64,000 nt of DNA from Stieleria maiorica (GTDB lineage Bacteria > Planctomycetota > Planctomycetia > Pirellulales > Pirellulaceae). The position numbers and the translations under genes are program-made. Within the stretch, counting starts at the first letter, position 1; every line of letters starts with the position of its first letter. The stretch is taken from the NCBI RefSeq assembly GCF_008035925.1, contig NZ_CP036264.1, forward strand, positions 4,958,402-5,022,401, given 5' to 3'. The notes under the pieces were generated by a model. The model saw only the letters and a list, made by a program, of their open reading frames with translations. It ran no database searches and was not told the origin of the DNA. Positions 37,601 to 46,565 of this stretch are shown in pieces.

Positions 37601-40600
37601 ATTTTCAACCCGCAGCGGCGCCGCGGCAGTCGCAAACGACGGTGCCGATGCGATGACGTCGGCGGTTTGCGTTCCATCGACCAGGTAGTCGTTGTGCGAC
37701 GCGATGGGAAACGTCGCCGATGTTTCTCCGATCGGAATCGTCACGGAATCCGGCACGGACAGCGCGGACGTGTCGCTTGAGGAAAGGTCGACGATCAATT
37801 CACTGTCCAACCCGCGATTACGCCAAACCGTTGCGATGGCGGCGTTTGGGCCATCATTTTCATTGATCGACGCTCGGTCGATTTCCACCAGTAGTGTTTC
37901 CGGTTCATTGTCGCCGACGGTGAAATCGATCCGCCGTGGTCCTACCCCGTCGGCCCCGACCGTGATGCCGACGACTTGCGGTCCATCGATCTCCATGTCG
38001 TCCTCGATCGTCACCGGTACGTCGACGGACATCACGCTCGCTGGAATCGTCACCGTACTCGGCACCGTGGCCTCACTGACGTCATTGCTAGACAGCCAGA
38101 CCACCAACTCGTTCCCCAAGTCCGCATCCGATTGGCGGCTGACCGTGACAAATACGTCGTCAGTGGTTCCCTCCACTGTCGCCGCATTCGTCGTGCTCAA
38201 AGAAAGTGTTTCGCGTTCAACGACAATGTTGTCAAACGCCCAACTGCCACCGGCCGTCCGATTGTCGTGCTGTTGGAACATCACCAGAAAGTTGTCAACG
38301 AGAGAGAGTCCGTGGGCGGCCGCAAAGGCCGCCAGATCGTAGGATTTGTGTCCTCCGACATTCAGCAGATCGAGAATCGTCCAAATGGCGCCGCCGTCAT
38401 CGCTGACTGCGACCACATCGCCCCACGAACGTCCATCGCCCTGCGTCCCGATCGCCGGCGTCCCCGTGTTAGAACCATCGCTATCGAAGGCATCAAAGTT
38501 CAGCTTCGCTCGCGACTCGCCTCCCAGGTCCAGGTGCAAGATGGCCCGATTGCGACCATCGCTCGGGCTTTGATACGACGCTTCCAATGTCAATTTCCCG
38601 TCCTCGACGGAGATCTTCCCCGTTCCCTCGCTAATGAAGTTCCACGGCCCGTGTGGCAATTCCGTGGAAAAATCTTCGCGATACCCCAATCGAACCGGAT
38701 CGTTGAAATCGACAACGGCAACGTACTGGTCGTCCGGGATCTGGCCTGCACCGTTAGTCCCGTTTTGATCTAGGGGGTTTCCGCCAAGGTCGAGCACTTC
38801 TGGCCCCACGATCAATTCATATCTGCCGAATCCGGCAGGCGAAAACGTGACCGTAAAATCTTGCCCAGACCCCGATAGCTCAACCAGACGCTCGCTGACA
38901 TCCACCGATTCGTGCTTCAATTTCAAATCGGCAAGCGTGAAACTCGACACGTCGATCGCCTCGTTGAAGGAGATATCGAAGTGGTCCAGCGACGCCGGAG
39001 GACGCAACAACCCTGCCGGTGTCTGCGAGACAACCCTTGGAGGGTCGGTGTCGGTGGTCACACGAAAATCATCGTACTGGCGACCATTGGAAGGCCATGA
39101 ACCTGAACCATACTGTTGTATCATGATCCAGAAATCATCGTTGTAGGTGAGGCCGACGTTGGCAATGACCGCGTCGAGATCAACGTCATGAAAATCCCAA
39201 TTCGAATCACTGAACAACATGTTGAAACTGTGCCAGGTTTGGCCCTGGTCGTTGCTGATTCTCAGCGTATCGCCGGCGGTGGTAGAATCGTTTCTGCGAT
39301 ACTCGCTGAATGCCAGACGCACTCCTGATTTCCCAGCCAAATCGATCGACAGGATTGCCTGATTGACCGAAGCGCCGCCGGGATTATCCATCCTCAGCAC
39401 GTGACGTCCTCCGTCATCAACCAATCGGATCCGCCCGCCCGGATCTGACCGAAAGAACCAGTTTCCATTCAGCTCTTCGGGTCCTGAGAAGCCTTGATAG
39501 TACGGGAACCTGATTGTCGGTTCCGCATCGATTTGGAAGGCCCCCAAAAACTGATCGTCCGAATCTGCGTTCGCATTGTCGGCGTCTTGATTCATCGGAT
39601 TGCCCGCCAAATCGTAGACGTCCGAACTAATTAACACCTGATACAGCCCGTTTTGTTCGACCGTTTCATCCAAACCGATGGTGAATGTCAACGCGTCGCC
39701 GGAATCGACCGGATCGGAAGTCACGGGGATTTCGCCGAGGGGGCCCAAGACCGTCACGTCCGACGCGGTGAATGTCCCCGCTGCGATTGGTTCGTTGAAG
39801 GTGACTTGCAGTTGCGAAAGTGGTGCAGTCGCCGAGCCGTCGGGTGTCATCATCAAGACTCGCGGTCCGTCGGCATCACGGTTTGCGATCCGTACGTCAT
39901 CCAACGTCATTTGATACGACGAAGAGAGCCCCTCGTGGGTAAACCGGAAATAGACGTCGTTGTCCAACGTGATCGACGCCGCAGCAAGCGTCGCATCCAG
40001 ATCATAGAAGTAGTTGACATAGTTGCCGAACTCCGACGAGATCTTGGCCCCCAGTTGGGTCCAGGTCACTCCATCCCCGCTCGCCTCGACTGACATGGAA
40101 TTTCGGTTGCTTGACTGCAGCAGCCGTTTGGCACGGAAATCGAACATCAAATCCGTCGCTCCCGATTGACCGGACAAATCAACAACCAACGTTGCCGTTT
40201 GTTCGCTGGTCCCAGTTTGGCTGAATCCCAGGTGCTTGGTGGGCGTGAAAGGTTCCCAGGAGTCGGTCAACCAGACCAACCCGGTGCTGTCAGCCGAAAA
40301 TGTCCATCCCGAGAGATCCGCAAGAGTGTCAACTCCGAAGTCTTGGAAATAGGGGATCGATTGCGGTGTCGCAGGCCCCACAACGACTTCCGTACGAAAT
40401 TGATCGTCCGACTTTTCGCCGTTGATTTGATCGCGATCCTGGTTCATTGCGTTGCCGTCGACATCCAGCACATCGGGGCCGATGGTCAAGCGATAGTTAC
40501 TATTGACGCGCTGTGGTGTCGCCAGATTGAGCACGAACGTCATCTGATTACCACTGTCGACGGGATCGCTGGCAAGCGGCACTTCATTACCGCTGACGTC

Positions 40601-42232
40601 GAGAAGCTGAATGTCGTCGGCGGTGAAAGTCAGACCGTCGATCGGTTCATTGAACGTCACTTCGATTTGACCGAGCGGCCCCGAAGTCAGGGTCGCCGGC
40701 GAGAGGCCCGTGACGGAGGGGCCATCTCCATCGCGGCGTGCAATCCTCAAGTCGTCAAACAAGATGGCTTCGTTGTGAAAACTGTCTCGCAAGAACCTTA
40801 AATAGACATCGGAGTTGCGATCGATGTTCGCGATGTCAAGCTGGGCGTCGAGGTCGATGAAATAGTTTTGATATTGACCATAGGGTGGCAATTCAGGCGT
40901 AAAGAGATCGCTCCACGTCGTCCGGTCATTACTGGCGACGATCTGAACACCAGGAAAATGAACGCCTCGTCCGCCTCGCGCCGCCCAATAGTCCAACACC
41001 AGATCCGTCGCGGAGGCGACGTCCTGCAGATCGACATGGAGCTCGATCGCATTGTCGCCGCTGTACCCTCCGCCGGTCGTCCGCAATGCCGTCGCACCGG
41101 CGTGGACTAGTGAATTGTCAAGGTACGATGACGCGTCACCGATCGCGTGGAAGCTCCATCCGTCAAGCGATTGGAGCTCAGAGACTTCGAAGTCTTGAAC
41201 ATAGGGAACGGACTGAGCAACCGTTGGTCCGATTTCAAACGTCCCCCGGAAGTCGTCATCGCCATTGGTTTCACCGCTGACCTCATCACCGTCCTGATTC
41301 ATCAAATTGCCGGCAACGTCGGCAACGTCCGATTGAATGTGAACCCGGTAGGTTCCGCTGAGCGTCTGTGAGACGTCAAAGTTTAACGTGAAGCTCGTTT
41401 GGTTTCCGCGATCAACGGGGTCACCGACCAGCGAAAGGGCCGCGCCGTCGGCGGTGGTCAAAAAAACGTCCCCGGTCGTGAACGACGCCCCATCAATCGG
41501 TTCGGAAAATGTCACGTCAACCGACGCGACCGGTCCGGGGGTCATTGCGGAGGGAGTGATTGATTCGACCCTCGGTCCGAAAAGATCGCCGAATTGCCCG
41601 ACGCGCACCTCATCAATGATTGATTCGTGGGAGCTGAAATAAGCCGCTTGACGCCACCGCAAGAACACGTCGCTGTCCAGCGCTATTCCGGCATCAGCCA
41701 GTCGCAAATCCAGGTCATACACGTAGTGGATCCAAACGTTGCCGACCGGCTGCAGCGAAGGCGACAGCGTTGTCCAAGTGCTGCCATCTCCGCTGGCATC
41801 GATTTGCATGAAAAAACCCGCATGAGTGGATGAATTGAGTCGCTTCATCCAAAAATCGAACGTCAGATCGGACGCCGATGCGACACCAGAAAGATCGAGC
41901 TTGAGGACCGCTTCGGATGTGACGTTGGAAAAGTTCGTCGTCGCATCAAACCGCAACGAATTTGTTCCGCTGTGGGCCGCCGATGCGGTATCCAGGTCGA
42001 CCGTCCCCCCTCCTGTTTGAGCGAATGTCCAATCCGCGAGCGCCGCCAAGTCGGTCACTTCAAAGCTTTCAAGCAGCGGCACGGTCGCCGCCAGCACCCG
42101 GCGGTCTTCCAAGGACTCCGCAATCATTCGCCGCCGTCCGCGACGATTCGTACTCCGCCGCCCGCACGATCCCCGTCGACTCTCCGAAGGTCGACTGCCC
42201 GAAGAATAGATCCACCGCCTGAACTCATTCAT
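34658..42232 (-). CDS. Giant secreted multidomain beta-helix protein with LEPR-type N-terminus and dockerin-like end
   Basis: The protein has 2524 residues from ATG 42232, which has GAGG 8 bases upstream; a second ATG at 42256 would add 8. An Arg-rich N-terminus ends in ESLEDRRVLAA, the planctomycete LEPR-XLL-type export signal. Four to five repeats follow, pairing a DFEV..GWSF jelly-roll-like module with an SbsA-like Ig module (VTFSEPIDG, NQTSFTLNF). Two Calx-beta-like modules come next, then a right-handed beta-helix with His/Asn-rich coils, and a choice-of-anchor-Q-type region (GNSLREIIQATNA to LGAFET). It ends with an Ig-like module and two Asp-rich dockerin-like loops (DRDVDGQDYGRFG, DGDVDGQDYGRFG). 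It likely is a surface or secreted adhesin or polysaccharide-binding protein; no catalytic residues stand out. Confidence 0.85.
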   Translation of the reverse strand: MNEFRRWIYSSGSRPSESRRGSCGRRSTNRRGRRRMIAESLEDRRVLAATVPLLESFEVTDLAALADWTFAQTGGGTVDLDTASAAHSGTNSLRFDATTNFSNVTSEAVLKLDLSGVASASDLTFDFWMKRLNSSTHAGFFMQIDASGDGSTWTTLSPSLQPVGNVWIHYVYDLDLRLADAGIALDSDVFLRWRQAAYFSSHESIIDEVRVGQFGDLFGPRVESITPSAMTPGPVASVDVTFSEPIDGASFTTGDVFLTTADGAALSLVGDPVDRGNQTSFTLNFDVSQTLSGTYRVHIQSDVADVAGNLMNQDGDEVSGETNGDDDFRGTFEIGPTVAQSVPYVQDFEVSELQSLDGWSFHAIGDASSYLDNSLVHAGATALRTTGGGYSGDNAIELHVDLQDVASATDLVLDYWAARGGRGVHFPGVQIVASNDRTTWSDLFTPELPPYGQYQNYFIDLDAQLDIANIDRNSDVYLRFLRDSFHNEAILFDDLRIARRDGDGPSVTGLSPATLTSGPLGQIEVTFNEPIDGLTFTADDIQLLDVSGNEVPLASDPVDSGNQMTFVLNLATPQRVNSNYRLTIGPDVLDVDGNAMNQDRDQINGEKSDDQFRTEVVVGPATPQSIPYFQDFGVDTLADLSGWTFSADSTGLVWLTDSWEPFTPTKHLGFSQTGTSEQTATLVVDLSGQSGATDLMFDFRAKRLLQSSNRNSMSVEASGDGVTWTQLGAKISSEFGNYVNYFYDLDATLAAASITLDNDVYFRFTHEGLSSSYQMTLDDVRIANRDADGPRVLMMTPDGSATAPLSQLQVTFNEPIAAGTFTASDVTVLGPLGEIPVTSDPVDSGDALTFTIGLDETVEQNGLYQVLISSDVYDLAGNPMNQDADNANADSDDQFLGAFQIDAEPTIRFPYYQGFSGPEELNGNWFFRSDPGGRIRLVDDGGRHVLRMDNPGGASVNQAILSIDLAGKSGVRLAFSEYRRNDSTTAGDTLRISNDQGQTWHSFNMLFSDSNWDFHDVDLDAVIANVGLTYNDDFWIMIQQYGSGSWPSNGRQYDDFRVTTDTDPPRVVSQTPAGLLRPPASLDHFDISFNEAIDVSSFTLADLKLKHESVDVSERLVELSGSGQDFTVTFSPAGFGRYELIVGPEVLDLGGNPLDQNGTNGAGQIPDDQYVAVVDFNDPVRLGYREDFSTELPHGPWNFISEGTGKISVEDGKLTLEASYQSPSDGRNRAILHLDLGGESRAKLNFDAFDSDGSNTGTPAIGTQGDGRSWGDVVAVSDDGGAIWTILDLLNVGGHKSYDLAAFAAAHGLSLVDNFLVMFQQHDNRTAGGSWAFDNIVVERETLSLSTTNAATVEGTTDDVFVTVSRQSDADLGNELVVWLSSNDVSEATVPSTVTIPASVMSVDVPVTIEDDMEIDGPQVVGITVGADGVGPRRIDFTVGDNEPETLLVEIDRASINENDGPNAAIATVWRNRGLDSELIVDLSSSDTSALSVPDSVTIPIGETSATFPIASHNDYLVDGTQTADVIASAPSFATAAAPLRVENDDTDDDRTIGGVFSGNLPEDDYQVTFDVQVPTGEIWTIDPGARLFFDPGTKLNVGGTVLAEGQPGKQILFTSAATVPAPGDWIGIDFNASGQTGSVFSQVEIAYAATALDVSNQNLPTLELRDSHVHHSATQGVLLHAGRGDSISAQNIVIDGNWIHDNGDNGIWVRASAGACNQTFGCGTSASPMLSGNEISGHTHSGILVSATYSLGGLYASGGGASPTVVRNYIHDNQTGVTTTVHDPPSFGSASTSGYYANNVVVRNVSTGFDLSQSGDGRQNSRLYNNTIADNGDAGISHHVDTFNGQIRNNLVVQNRFGIVADAEFTPVAGGIGFNDVHGNDEGNWLNYPSSFGTATTTNANGTPSDAEFNISVAPLFDDGTLYRPADASPVNDAGIDADAPYDDYLGAYRHVPYDIGAYEHDPVTNVVTTLLDEDDGSLGMGAGNSLREIIQATNARPIHDTITFDPGLNGGTIILAGTPLPSLARSTTIEGPGASQISISGNDATSILAVDSGSNVVISGLTIRNAVDSAVVNDGTLTVREAVFLENHSGNGGAIYTSGHLAVFASTLTRNQSSTNGGAIYVNGSAVIHHSTIHDNFAGNEGGAIHVRSGRTLSVYNSTVSGNKALWNGGGLSNRGNKLTVVNSTITANHADFDDNTSGSFGGGIAHGDAIIHNSIIAGNLLGDQIPSEIGAVDPNSSYNLIGDAATSGGLVHGVNGNLIGVSPMLAPLGDNGGPTWTHALLNGSPAIDAGDNDKAVDAGSEILVFDQRSSGYPRIVDGNRSGTATVDLGAFETLPPPIVEGILINDGHQQRSLVDRLEITFDQAVRLDEEEGSPFELINQDSGHAVQVVARVDELNDPRVVELTFAPGPSVGLGGGLLDGNYRLIIKANRITVGAMVLDGKGDGTAADHIFGAASIDNFFRFYGDSDGDRDVDGQDYGRFGLTFLKQAGTSGFDASLDSDADGDVDGQDYGRFGLNFLKQI

Positions 42233-42615
42233 CGATCCCGCCTCGCCTAGAATCATTCATGTCGCAGCGGAGTCGTCTCGGTCAGTAGCAAGGTTGCTCC
42301 ATCTGATCGATTTTTGCCCCCGCCGTCGTCCGATCATAGCGGAGGGAAATCCCTGCCGGATGGCACGCCCGTGCAAATCGTGCGGTATTTTTTGAATTTT
42401 CGAGTTTGAGCGTCGCTCGCTCAGACCGCCGACGTGGCGCCATCGCCCCTGCGGACTAGCAACGACGGAGACGTACGAGGTGATTCCGACGGTGTCGATT
42501 GATAAAGAGAACGTTTGTGGTTGCCGATTTTTTTGTCACCCCGGCCTGACAATGGCTGCCGGCGGCTCGCTATGATCGATGGTGGCTCTTTTGACACCTT
42601 TTCAAGCACCCTGCC
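42233..42615. other. 383-bp divergent intergenic region before the receiver gene
   Basis: It holds the 5' leader of the giant gene on one side and the receiver promoter candidate on the other. No repeats, RNA genes or small genes are convincing. Confidence 0.55.
42546..42576 (+). promoter_or_regulatory. Candidate sigma70-type promoter of the receiver gene
   Basis: CTGACA (42546-42551) and TATGAT (42571-42576) match the -35 and -10 consensus at 5 of 6 each. The 19-base spacer is longer than ideal. The gene starts 40 bases further on. Confidence 0.35.
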
Positions 42616-43509
42616 ATGCCGAATATCCTTGTTGTGGACGACAGCGCCACCCAGATCGCGATGATCTCTTCGGTCTTGCAACAGCAAGGGTTGACGGTGA
42701 GGACGGCGGCCAATGGTCGCGAGGCGCTGGCCTCGTTGCGGGAGGACACGCCGGATTTGGTGATCACGGACATGCAAATGCCCGAAATGAACGGTGTCGA
42801 ACTGATCCGGGCAATGCGGACCGATTTTTCGCTCGTCCCGGCGGTCCTGGTGACGGCATTCGGCAACGAGGACCTGGCGGCCGAGGCGTTGGGCGTCGGA
42901 GCGGCCAATTACATCTCAAAAGACCACGTCGGAATCCTGCTGCCGGACATCGTCGCGCGTATGACGTCGTTCGCCCAGGCCAATGCCCAGTCGCTGTACC
43001 TGAAGGGGGCTCTGACGCGATCCTCCTTCGAATTTGTGCTGGACTGTTCGATCGAACGGATCACGCCCCTGGTCAGCTTGATCATTCGTCTATTGGCCTC
43101 CATGAACGTGTTGCATACCAGCCAGCGGATTCGGATGGCCGAGGCCCTCGACTACCTGATCTTTCATTCGATCATCCACGGGAACTTCGAAGTTCCCGTC
43201 CGTTCCACGCCGATGTCGATCGACGACGCGAGGGCACTCGTGACTGAAAAACTGGGCGACCCGTCGCTGCGAACGATTACCGAGCGGATCGTGACCATTC
43301 AACTGGATGTGACCAGCCAAGAGGCAAGATTCACGGTCGCCCATGAAGGCCCCGGACAGCCGATCTTGCACGCCCCGATGCCGGGAACTCCGCAAAGTTT
43401 TTCGGATGAACGCGGGCGTGGAATGTTGCTGATGACCAGCGTGATGGACGAGGTGTTCGTCGATGCGCACTCAAGCAAGGTGACCTTGGTCAAGTACATT
43501 TCGCGATAG
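42616..43509 (+). CDS. Response regulator receiver fused to a degenerate RsbW-type ATPase domain
   Basis: The protein has 297 residues. The receiver domain (1-115) is intact: D8, D9, phospho-acceptor D52 (TDMQMP), T80 and K102. The second part (about 130-297) is like the HATPase_c_2 anti-sigma-kinase fold, but the N-box reads YLIFHSIIHGN (180-190). The usual Glu and metal-binding Asn are Tyr180 and His184. The G1 box reads HEGPG, with His243 where an adenine-binding Asp is expected. The G2 box DERGRGMLLM is kept. So it may bind a partner but not ATP. This is known of the fold; the loss is seen in this sequence; the output role is inferred. Confidence 0.8.
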   Translation: MPNILVVDDSATQIAMISSVLQQQGLTVRTAANGREALASLREDTPDLVITDMQMPEMNGVELIRAMRTDFSLVPAVLVTAFGNEDLAAEALGVGAANYISKDHVGILLPDIVARMTSFAQANAQSLYLKGALTRSSFEFVLDCSIERITPLVSLIIRLLASMNVLHTSQRIRMAEALDYLIFHSIIHGNFEVPVRSTPMSIDDARALVTEKLGDPSLRTITERIVTIQLDVTSQEARFTVAHEGPGQPILHAPMPGTPQSFSDERGRGMLLMTSVMDEVFVDAHSSKVTLVKYISR

Positions 43510-43609
43510 TCCTCGCTGCCGCCGTCCGACGCGGCATCACCCGGCATCGCAGCTGAAAGATGCGGCGATCGAACGCAGCGGGGTTCACAATCGCGGCCGT
43601 CGGCGGGGC

Positions 43610-46168
43610 CTACGACCGAACGTTGGCCCGATGACGTTTGGCGACCGCCGAGGGCCCCGCCGCAGTCGGTTGCGGGGGAATCATCGCATGGTCGTAGGGC
43701 TCCACCGCATCGTCGACCTTGCCTGCAGACGTCGGACGCTCCGATGCCTGCTTGCCTTTGACGACATAGGTGTCTTGCGTCTTGGCTTCTTGTTGATAGC
43801 GACGACGATACTTGTCGCCGTATCCATAGCCGATCGACTGGTAGCTGCCGCTGGCACTGGTCTTGTACGACGCTCCGCCACTGACTTCATCGATCTCATT
43901 GACCACCACGCCCATCACTCGCGCCCCCGCGGCACGCAGCATCGAAATCGCTTCTTTTGCGTTCGGCTTGCATCGGCGTCGGATCCGCATCACCAACATG
44001 GAGGCATCGACGTACGTCGTGACGACCGCCGGATCGCTGACCATCAACAGCGGCGGCGTATCCACGATCACGAAATCATAGTGCTCACGAGCCCACTGGA
44101 ACACTTCGGCCAATTCAGCCAGGGTCAATGCTTCGGCCGGGTTGGCCGGCAGCGGGCCGCAAGGCAAGATGTCCAGGTTTTCGATCGGCGACTGATGAAC
44201 GGCTTCGGCCGGCCCCAGTTCTCCGTTCAGCACGTTTGTCAGCCCGGTCTGGGCTTCGAGGTTGAATCGCAGGGACAACCGCGGACTTCGCAGGTCCAAA
44301 TCGATCAGTAAGGTGCGTTTACCCGACTGAGCGACCGAGCAACCGACGTTGGCCGCCAGCGTGCTCTTCCCGTCGCCCGGCAGCGGACTGGTGATCTGGA
44401 AGACCTTGCTGTCGAACTGACGCCGGTCAAACAGCATCGCGGTCCGCACCCCACGCACCGCTTCGGCGGCGGGGGAATAGGGGCGGTGAACGACCGACAA
44501 TTTCGGATCCAAGTTGGAGATCGCCGAATCGACCATCCCTTTGCCCTGCTGGATCCGGCCTTCGTCCAACGGAATGTGTGTCAGCACCGGCAGGCGCAAC
44601 TCCCGCTGCACCTCCTCGGCACTGCGGAACATCTTGGCGGTGCTCTCGAAAACCATCGCCAGCAATCCGCTCAATGCCAGCCCCAACATGCCGTACAGAA
44701 TCAGATCCTTTCTCAAATCGGGGCCGGTCACGTAGGCCTGTCCGGTGTCCAACAACGGTTCCACCAGAATGCCACCTTTGACATCCGCCAGATTCAGAGC
44801 CGCCAACTGTTGCTCCAATTGCGTTTCCAAGCCTCGCATCGTTTCGATTCGGCGGTTGAAGGACGCGTCGCGTTCCTCCACGATTTTCAGCTTGTCCGCC
44901 TCGTCCTTTTGCTGTTCGATCTGCAGGTCGATGTCGGCCATGTCTTGAGCGAGTACGGTGAGCTGGGCTTCGATTCCGCGGATATAGGCGTCGACGGCGG
45001 TACGGGCACGCTCGTCGCGGGCCTTTCGTGCCTCTTTGTCGTAATCCACGGTTTGGGACTGAGCACGCAGCTCGGCGATCCGGCTGGTCATCTGCTGATT
45101 GATTTCGTTCAGCTTGTTCTGCGAGCTTTCGATCTGCATCGCAATGGATTTGACTTCCGGGTGCGATGAACCATAGGCCAGCTCCAACTGATCGCGTTTG
45201 ATCTGCAACGGGATCAAGGTGCGTTCGACTTCCAGTTTTTTGAGGGTCAGGTCGTCGGTGGTTGCGCTTCCGGGACCGACGATCTGCTTCAGCGGTTCGA
45301 AGTCATCCACGACACTGCCCAGGTGGCCGATGATCTGTGCGACCAAGACCGGGTCGCTGTGCAACTTTCGCGTGTTGACGGCCAAGCGAAGGTCGCTGTT
45401 GAGCTCCCGTTTCTTTTGCTCCAATTCCGTCCGGTAGGTCTGTAACTGGAATTGTCGCTCCCGATACGGATTGATCGCCTGCCCTTCCACGTCCCATTCC
45501 AAATCGGCGTTGTTGCGAAACGTCAGGTATTCACTTTCCAGATCTTTTTGCTCTCGGATCAACTTGTCCATGGCGTTGCGGACCAGTTCGCCGACCTCGT
45601 TGATGGTCGATTGGCGTTCGCGTTCAAAGTGTTCGCTGATCGCTTGGCTGACGGCCTTGACCGCCGCGACACAAACCTGGGGATCACGACCGTCAAAGTT
45701 CAACGCGGCGATCATCCGATCCCGCGAGTCACTTTGATCGGTGAGTGTTTGGAAACGGATGCCTCCGCGGACCATCGACACGATCTGCTGATCCGTATTG
45801 GACTGCAACGACGGAATCGACTTCAACTCCGGGTTGGACGCGACACGATTGACGATCGCATCGGACGTGACCAACGACTGCATCAAATTTCCACTGGGAA
45901 TTCCGCCGCGGACAATCCCGGTATTGGAGTCCAACGAAATCGGCGTGTCACTCTTGAACATCAACTGAGTGGTCGCACGGTAGGTCGTCGGTTTTTGCTT
46001 GTACATCCAGTAACCGACCGAGGTACCGACGGCGACAAAGGCGGTCAACAACCACTTGAACCGCCACAACACCGTCAAGATCGTCTCGCCGTGGTGGTGC
46101 TCCTGGGACGGACCAAGCGAAACACTTGCCTCGTAGTTGCCCGGCTGCGTTGTAGTCTGATCCAGCAT
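43610..46168 (-). CDS. Wzz chain-length protein fused to a BY-type tyrosine autokinase
   Basis: The protein has 852 residues. TM1 (about 34-53), a long periplasmic coiled-coil region with many Gln/Arg/Leu heptads, TM2 (about 500-518), then a cytosolic kinase: Walker A PGDGKSTLA near 594-603, Walker A' TLLIDLDLRSPRL, and Walker B DFVIVDTPP. A Tyr cluster (KTSASGSYQSIGYGYGDKY near 770-788) is the expected autophosphorylation tail. This is the Wzc/CapAB type: it sets polysaccharide length and couples polymerisation to export by cycling phosphorylation. It supports the glycosyltransferase operon upstream. It is separated from the TPR-exosortase pair by a 397-bp gap. Confidence 0.92.
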   Translation of the reverse strand: MLDQTTTQPGNYEASVSLGPSQEHHHGETILTVLWRFKWLLTAFVAVGTSVGYWMYKQKPTTYRATTQLMFKSDTPISLDSNTGIVRGGIPSGNLMQSLVTSDAIVNRVASNPELKSIPSLQSNTDQQIVSMVRGGIRFQTLTDQSDSRDRMIAALNFDGRDPQVCVAAVKAVSQAISEHFERERQSTINEVGELVRNAMDKLIREQKDLESEYLTFRNNADLEWDVEGQAINPYRERQFQLQTYRTELEQKKRELNSDLRLAVNTRKLHSDPVLVAQIIGHLGSVVDDFEPLKQIVGPGSATTDDLTLKKLEVERTLIPLQIKRDQLELAYGSSHPEVKSIAMQIESSQNKLNEINQQMTSRIAELRAQSQTVDYDKEARKARDERARTAVDAYIRGIEAQLTVLAQDMADIDLQIEQQKDEADKLKIVEERDASFNRRIETMRGLETQLEQQLAALNLADVKGGILVEPLLDTGQAYVTGPDLRKDLILYGMLGLALSGLLAMVFESTAKMFRSAEEVQRELRLPVLTHIPLDEGRIQQGKGMVDSAISNLDPKLSVVHRPYSPAAEAVRGVRTAMLFDRRQFDSKVFQITSPLPGDGKSTLAANVGCSVAQSGKRTLLIDLDLRSPRLSLRFNLEAQTGLTNVLNGELGPAEAVHQSPIENLDILPCGPLPANPAEALTLAELAEVFQWAREHYDFVIVDTPPLLMVSDPAVVTTYVDASMLVMRIRRRCKPNAKEAISMLRAAGARVMGVVVNEIDEVSGGASYKTSASGSYQSIGYGYGDKYRRRYQQEAKTQDTYVVKGKQASERPTSAGKVDDAVEPYDHAMIPPQPTAAGPSAVAKRHRANVRS

Positions 46169-46565
46169 CGACGAATGGACGGTTTGAAGGATGGAGGTGC
46201 GATTTTGATAAGTGCCGAGCGTAGTTCACTTTCTTGAACCGTTCAGCCTTTTTGACGCATCTTTGCGCGAGGGTGTTCCCTCAGAAACCTACAGGCACCG
46301 GGTCGTCCAGGCCCGACGTTGTGCATCCAACCGGAGCTGAAAATCTGACACCCGCTCGCGCGATCGTCCCATTGCATGCGTTCTGCAAAACCGGCACGCC
46401 GGGCAATCGGAACCGTCAGAAAAAACGCACTCGCCGAAGAAAACTTCAAGCGGTCTGATCGAAGCATCGTTTGCCATTGGGCAAACGATCACGCGCCTCG
46501 AACGCTCCATCCTTTCCCAGATCCGGCGTGGATTCAAGCCCCTCTTGAGCAGGCCGCCGCCCGAG
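46169..46565. other. 397-bp gap between the TPR gene and the Wzz/BY-kinase gene
   Basis: It probably holds the kinase promoter. The only clear feature is the hairpin at 46466-46489. No gene is supported. Confidence 0.6.
46466..46489. promoter_or_regulatory. Perfect 10-bp inverted repeat upstream of the BY-kinase gene
   Basis: ATCGTTTGCC (46466-46475), loop ATTG, GGCAAACGAT (46480-46489). No T-run follows on either strand, so a protein-binding operator or an mRNA structure is likelier than a terminator. Confidence 0.55.

Noticed and set aside
42233..42615. Possible small gene in the gap before the receiver gene
   Set aside because: No start with a ribosome binding site and no sustained frame or known motif.
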